In this document: positions 62,501-64,000 of the stretch, in pieces
Layout: the number at the start of each line of letters is the position of its first letter
How positions within the stretch are numbered: the first letter of the stretch is position 1
Source of the DNA: an uncultured Rhodospirillales bacterium
GTDB lineage: Bacteria; Pseudomonadota; Alphaproteobacteria; Acetobacterales; Acetobacteraceae
Assembly (NCBI GenBank): GCA_903835235.1
Contig: CAILMF010000054.1
Span: 513,654-577,653 of the forward strand
DNA: 64,000 bases
Direction of reading: 5' to 3'
Made by a program: the position numbers and the translations under genes
Notes under the pieces: generated by a model
What the model was told of the DNA's origin: nothing
Database searches by the model: none
Seen by the model: only the letters and a program-made list of their open reading frames with translations

Positions 62501-64000
62501 CGGCAGCAGCGGCTGGACCGTGACCAATGCCGGCAATGCCACCGCCGTCAGCCTCATCGGTTCGACCAATGCCGATACGCTGGGCGGCGGCAACGGCAAC
62601 GACACGCTGACCGGTGGTGCCGGCATCGATACCTTCCAGGTCACCGCGGGCAGCGATGTCATCACCGACCTGGGCCAGGGCGGCGCGGACGTGGTCTCGG
62701 TGGCTACCGCCGCGGCGGCAACGGCGACGCTGAGCGCCGCCTGGACCGCGACGGCCGCCACCGGCATTGCCGGCACCGGCACCGGCACCATCAACACCGT
62801 CGGCTTCAACGCCAACCTGGCCGCGGCTGGCGGCATCAAGGGTTGGACCTTGACCAACGCCGGCAACGGCACCGCCGTGGCGCTGACCGGCTCCTCCAAG
62901 GCGGATACGCTGATCGGCGGCGCCGGCAACGACACGCTGGTCGGCGGTGGTGGCGCGGACAGGTTCCAGGTCACCTCGGGCAGTGACGTCATCACCGACC
63001 TTGGCGTGGGCGGCGCGGACATCCTGCTGGTCAGCGCGGGCGCCACCGCTACGGCAACCCTGGGCGCGGCCTGGACCGCGACCGCGACGACCACCAATGC
63101 CGGCTCGGCGACCATCACCGCCGCCGGCTTCGCGGTTGATCTCTCGGCCGTCACTACCGGCAATGGCTGGACGGTGACGAATGCCGCCAGCCTCACCGGC
63201 ACCACCCTGGTCGGCTCCACCAAGGCGGATACGCTGGTCGGCGGTGCCGGCAACGACACGCTGACCGGCGGCGCCGGCATCGACACCTTCCAGATCACCG
63301 CGGGCACCGATGCCGTGACCGACCTGGGCTCTGGTGGTGCCGACGCCTTGCAGGTCTCGGCCGGGGCCACGACCAACACCACGCTGGGCGCTGCCTGGAC
63401 CGCGACCGCGGCAACCAGCAACGCCGGCACGGCCAACATTACCGCGGCAGGTTTCAACGCCAATCTGGCGGCCGCTACCGGCACCAATGGCTGGAATGTC
63501 TCCAACGCCGGCAATGCCACTGCCATCACGCTGGTCGGCTCCAGCAAGGACGATACGCTGACCGGCGGCACCGGCAATGACACGCTGACCGGCGGGGCGG
63601 GCATCGACAGCTTCCAGGTCACCAGCGGTGCGGACGTGATCACCGACCTGGGCCTGGGTGGCGCGGAAGTGCTGGTGGTTTCCAGCGGCGCCACGGCTAG
63701 CGCCACGCTGGGCGCCGCCTGGACCGCCACCGCGGCAACCAGCAATGCCGGCACCGCGGCCATCACTGCCGCCGGCTTCGCGGTGAACCTGACCGCGGCG
63801 ACCGGCGCCAATGGCTGGACGGTGACCAATGCCGCCAGCCTCACCGGCACCACCCTGGTCGGCTCCTCCAAGGCGGATACGCTGGTCGGCGGTGCCGGCA
63901 ACGACACGCTGACCGGCGGCACCGGCAACGATACCTTCCAGGTCACCGCCGGCACCGATGCCGTGACCGACCTGGGCCAGGGCGGTGCCGATGCCTTGCA
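53553..64000 (+). CDS. Giant extracellular repeat protein (Ig-like and RTX repeats), 3' end outside the window
   Basis: At least 3482 codons without a stop. The ATG at 53553 (MATVTLFAFDDG) has GGAAG 7 bases upstream. Order: residues 1-150, ELWxTDGT-type repeats; about 156-910, Ig-like domains; about 910-1350, a propeller-like segment with GNLYG repeats; about 1350-2530, more Ig-like domains; from about 2620, glycine/aspartate calcium repeats (GGAGNDTLTGG) and a tandem 108-residue unit. There is no classical N-terminal signal peptide. With RTX repeats this points to type I secretion using a C-terminal signal beyond the window. Probably a calcium-dependent adhesin or matrix protein. It is very poor in Cys and charged residues and rich in Thr, Ala, Gly. 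Confidence 0.88.
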   Translation, partial: MATVTLFAFDDGVLGTELWAMDSNVTASKHLVADINPGSANSAPHNFVALRDGLIVFAATNAINGTELWATDGTPAHTYLVKDISASGGSNPRLISALGDGRAVFLADPTSNNPQLWITDGSAAGTTQISAAPITFGTFTLPPSVSITTTAASEGIYLESIGVTAPLPRTLVNGASTSLGTNNATFLLNGFGIAGDTVEIFSFATSVGTTLVQADGTWSKVVTLTNQGEQSFTAAESDAVGTSFTAPLSVIYDSIAPVVQITNGPVILSNSTSARIIGTSVDANSSNGVAFSVDGGAFDRSFGAPGGIFNAFVPVGTDGLHTVVAKAFDLLGNVSVSNTVTVDIDTILPVITLTNPFHATNTPTIVITGTVTDVHVGSTVQITDELGALVGTGSIAADNSFAVTTTMSVEGFHHLTLKTTDGAGNQGTLVSNMLLDARGPNLAITAPRVVNSTFTLSGLARDDLSPLQGFINTYIDGLSTGGFFFFSNDPHGFQPGNGYAFTSQQTLVGEGAHTILVKTDDNLVNTGTSNTLTVILDQTAPVIAIDTSVPLVNANAVLTGHVTDLNLGTSVSFFVDGSTTAAATTGLNTNGNWSGLVPLTGDGIHSIVAQTFDAGGNTGSSSAVLVELDATRPVVTITSPGIHTTQAVQTITGTATDLHVGATVSVYDSGAVTPLATATVQSDGTWSTSVTLVGERSHSLVAKNTDTAGNTGSSAAVVDVYDISAPVVTIANPSGLSRLANVTLTGQVSDLSPDINVLLYVDGSSTPLASPTLSGNNWSAVVTLVGENVTHTFVVKHTDTLGFTGTSNTVSLTLDSVAPVVTIANAGGVTNVTDQTLSGTVVDLHLGATVSLYDNGTLFGTATVQADGTWSTAVHFADGAHSIIARDTDTAGNVGSSAAVNYTIDTVAPVGVTLVVPATSDTYARVSSFDPAGLKVGADSNVSGLIAQDASGNLYGTFAGRYTTNNTTNLSTDLDYGRIFEISADKMLSSTLYTVPVSATNKLHVSTTPYYQPTSGGVTIDAAGNLYGFRVGQVDQPQTNNLAISDAISTIWELAAGSSTPTTVFTFSDLQTTDGHDNNNHILTGKTLLSLVSDAQGNLYGVNSLIFGASGLDVFKIDATSHQLTVLHHFDSTHLYPTAGSFGSTIFGPADPLASIKVNSSGDVFLTTEIYLTTNSPEPKYGAQVYEISHTGEFSTLADWTYRDYSGSPRSIPGGITLDPSGNIYYYQYGGTPGTPFSDLSRIMKIDAVTHEQSLLLSTSNGPTTLGSMIVDAEGRVFGISPIGGANNAGYLWQLKATNNPQSPGTVVDLHDFNANDGVTADSIAFNADGDIVGVLSGARASTFSSFSNSGGVFTYSSSPLTNVASHTLTGSGEAGSTITILDHGTTVVGTTTVLANRSWSVTVAPTAQGVHVLSARDTDAAGNFTNASGTVRYNLDSIAPTITPATTGGLTSNPSQTISGTISDAHLGTTIAIRDNGTGALLATATIDTTNHWTANITLTGDGVHTLRLVSTDTAGNTATLLAPVFDLDTTTPVTVITSPAVITNHAPVVTGTVADAHPGSIVSLFDNGSATPIATATVLANGTWSTAVTLVGEGNHSLVARNTDLLGFTGSSAAVVEVYDITLPVVAITSAAVLTASASQLITGTASDLHLGSTVFIYDNGSATALGSATVLGDGTWSTTVTLLGDGNHSLVARNTDAAGNIGSSNTVVDVLDTTAPVVVTTTLPVITNVAAQLLSGTVADAHPGSTVAIYDNGGSTPLATATLDGLGAWSTTVTLAGEGPHSLVVRNVDAVGNAGNSTAIIDIYDITAPAIVIGTAGGLINQRSQLITGTATDANPTTTVHILDGATEIGTTTVLANGSWSTTVTLLDLQGTHSLAATETDLAGNPGTSAAVLYTLDTIAPVVAITTAGGLTNSPAQVIAGNVDLDDVGSTVHVLDGATEIGTATVQADGSWTTTVTLALVQGLHSITATDTDPATNLGTSNTIAFTLDTVAPALVIATTGGLTNQRAQLLTGSVGTEDAGTTVHVLDGSTEVATATVQADGSWSTTVTLLNVQGTHNLSATDTDAAGNTASATGPSFTLDSIAPVVVIDTTGGPTNQLSHGLSGTVGLDDVGATVHILDGITQIGTATVQADGSWTTTVTLALVQGTHSLTATVTDPATNLGTSNTLAYALDTIAPVVSISTTAGLTNQANPTVTLSGLAEFGYLVTVLDGGSAIGTATVLADGTWSTSIAIGGEGVHTFTISETDIAGNTGTSSTVPYTIDTTAPAIILGTVGGLTNQPSQTISGTLADANPGALVHIMDGATEIATATRAGDGSWTATVTLGAQGAHVISATATDLAGNAGASGSTTFTLDTIAPSVAITSSGGLTNQASQTVSGTGESGTTVQLYDGAAAIGASAVVGAGGTWSQTITLASQGGHSITARDTDAAGNFSTSAAVAYTLDSIAPALVIGTAGGATNARAQTISGTVGTVDAGTVVHILAGTTEIGTATVNGAGAWSALVDLTVIGPQTLTVQDTDTAGNLATAAVSFDYTPIAIPAPAAGISAISGDIIVVDAAFAPLSGLTKLVLNGTGINTVTVASNAAAAFSNAIQIVSSLATGGSQIDGSALTAATTLTATGSTAADLIIGGAGDDVITGFGGADTMIGGAGNDTFVFSTLARLTTPGRLADGGAGSDAVRLNFAGAIADAAFTGLSNMEQLVLRGAGSTAVTLAATAAATFGTLTTVNASATVTALSLDATAYGAANAISVVGTTAADTILGGAGNDFIRGGGGADSIAAGAGNDTISFLASADLVFAGRTVNGGAGSDTLDLGFTGSIADSAFTGISSIEAIILSGAGATTLTLGANAAATMANQLLVTAGTSATSVVVNGSALLASASLNVTGSAGGDSLAGGAGNDTLAGKAGNDSLTGGAGVDRFIVDAGVDTVTDLGAGGADLLVVSAGATVNATLGATWTATAASSNAGTATLTAAGFAVNLAAATGSSGWTVTNAGNATAVSLIGSTNADTLGGGNGNDTLTGGAGIDTFQVTAGSDVITDLGQGGADVVSVATAAAATATLSAAWTATAATGIAGTGTGTINTVGFNANLAAAGGIKGWTLTNAGNGTAVALTGSSKADTLIGGAGNDTLVGGGGADRFQVTSGSDVITDLGVGGADILLVSAGATATATLGAAWTATATTTNAGSATITAAGFAVDLSAVTTGNGWTVTNAASLTGTTLVGSTKADTLVGGAGNDTLTGGAGIDTFQITAGTDAVTDLGSGGADALQVSAGATTNTTLGAAWTATAATSNAGTANITAAGFNANLAAATGTNGWNVSNAGNATAITLVGSSKDDTLTGGTGNDTLTGGAGIDSFQVTSGADVITDLGLGGAEVLVVSSGATASATLGAAWTATAATSNAGTAAITAAGFAVNLTAATGANGWTVTNAASLTGTTLVGSSKADTLVGGAGNDTLTGGTGNDTFQVTAGTDAVTDLGQGGADAL
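54315..56283 (+). repeat. First array of Ig-like repeats in the giant gene
   Basis: The recurring APVVTI-type domain starts fall at 54315, 54591, 54864, 55167, 55443, 55722, 56001 and 56271, a spacing of 270-303 bases (90-101 codons). Each unit has the same pattern: xAPVVTI, LSGTVxDLHxGATV, DGTWS, HSxxAxxTDxAGN. They are bacterial Ig-like (Big-type) domains. The array breaks off after the start at 56271. Confidence 0.85.
56284..57608 (+). other. Propeller-like insert splitting the Ig-like arrays
   Basis: About 440 codons unlike the flanking domains. They contain repeated GNLYG, GRIFEIS, STIWELA, DVFKIDA and QVYEIS motifs, resembling TIGR03803 (GloVer) tandem repeats that form propellers. Composition falls here: bases 57001-57120 are 57/120 G or C, against roughly two thirds elsewhere. 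Confidence 0.65.
57609..61150 (+). repeat. Second array of Ig-like repeats in the giant gene
   Basis: Domain starts at 57867, 58149, 58425, 58701, 58980, 59256, 59532, 59808, 60084, 60354, 60627 and 60894 (plus a partial one from 57609). The commonest spacing is exactly 276 bases (92 codons). From 58980 to 60084 alternate units are more alike than neighbours; a shared run of over 40 bases recurs at 59401 and 59953, 552 bases apart. Confidence 0.85.
61420..64000 (+). repeat. RTX calcium-binding repeats with 324-base tandem unit
   Basis: GGAGxD-type nonapeptides occur from about 61440. From 62310 a long unit repeats: the TTCCAG-type landmark lies at 62310, 62634, 62964, 63288, 63612 and 63936 (324, 330, 324, 324, 324 bases; 108 codons). 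Each unit has GGAGNDTLTGG, a DTFQVT strand, a VTDLGxGGAD strand and a SAGAT...GWTVTNA segment. It continues past the window. Confidence 0.88.

Noticed and set aside
61420..64000. Regular spacing suggestive of a CRISPR array
   Set aside because: The period is 324 bases, in frame and protein-coding throughout, with RTX motifs; there are no short direct repeats with unique spacers.

Overview
The window is chromosomal DNA from a high-G+C alphaproteobacterium. The best fit is the Acetobacteraceae (Roseomonas-like). This is inferred from four Bug/TctC-type solute receptors, an NDUFS4-type complex I accessory subunit (a protein of alphaproteobacteria and mitochondria), the tRNA sequences and the strong G+C bias. 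No phage, insertion sequence or CRISPR array was seen.

Layout. (1) 1-12.1 kb, minus strand: a tightly packed run of eleven genes. In transcription order they are an SDR, a HisD-type dehydrogenase, a cytosine-deaminase-like amidohydrolase, a Gfo/Idh/MocA oxidoreductase, a PA4872-type lyase, an FMN alpha-hydroxyacid oxidase, an M81 peptidase, aminopeptidase N, a cyclase/formamidase-like hydrolase, a cupin and a thioesterase-like protein cut by the left edge. It diverges from a TRAP receptor-SDR pair at 12.2-14.0 kb and looks like a catabolic operon of unknown substrate. (2) 14-16.8 kb: a Tyr-phosphatase-like protein, an SDR and a Bug receptor with a good promoter. (3) 17.3-22.1 kb: the PrkA-YeaH-SpoVR stress triad. 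(4) 22.2-23.6 kb: DoxX, a GAF protein and a Gly/Tyr-rich secreted peptide. (5) 23.7-29.1 kb: a six-gene overlapping operon (MBL hydrolase, aldo/keto reductase, TauD-type dioxygenase, two tandem Bug receptors, SDR). (6) 29.1-36.1 kb: a Bug receptor, an aromatic-type FAD monooxygenase, and a minus-strand overlapping operon MoxR-CoxE-DOPA dioxygenase-CoA transferase. (7) 36.2-43.4 kb: a D-aminoacylase-like hydrolase, DUF1028 and luciferase-like monooxygenase, alpha/beta hydrolase, peptide-type receptor and RutA. (8) 43.8-44.3 kb: tRNA-Arg(UCU), complex I subunit, tRNA-Pro(UGG). (9) 44.6-50.5 kb: a TPR/O-GlcNAc-transferase-like protein, DUF192, hydrolase, dCMP deaminase, GST and a histone-deacetylase-like protein. 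(10) 50.6-53.2 kb: a TPP riboswitch and a ThiXYZ-type ABC transporter. (11) 53.55 kb to the right edge: one open reading frame of at least 3482 codons encoding a giant extracellular repeat protein. It has ELWxTDGT repeats, about 20 Ig-like domains of about 92 residues, an inserted propeller-like segment, and then RTX-type 108-residue repeats running off the window.

The general theme is oligotrophic scavenging: many periplasmic receptors without their own membrane subunits sit beside small catabolic operons whose genes overlap by 1-4 bases. The most unusual items are the giant protein with its dimer-block repeat history, the MoxR/CoxE-dioxygenase operon, and the 12-kb catabolic operon with an amidohydrolase lacking canonical active-site acids.
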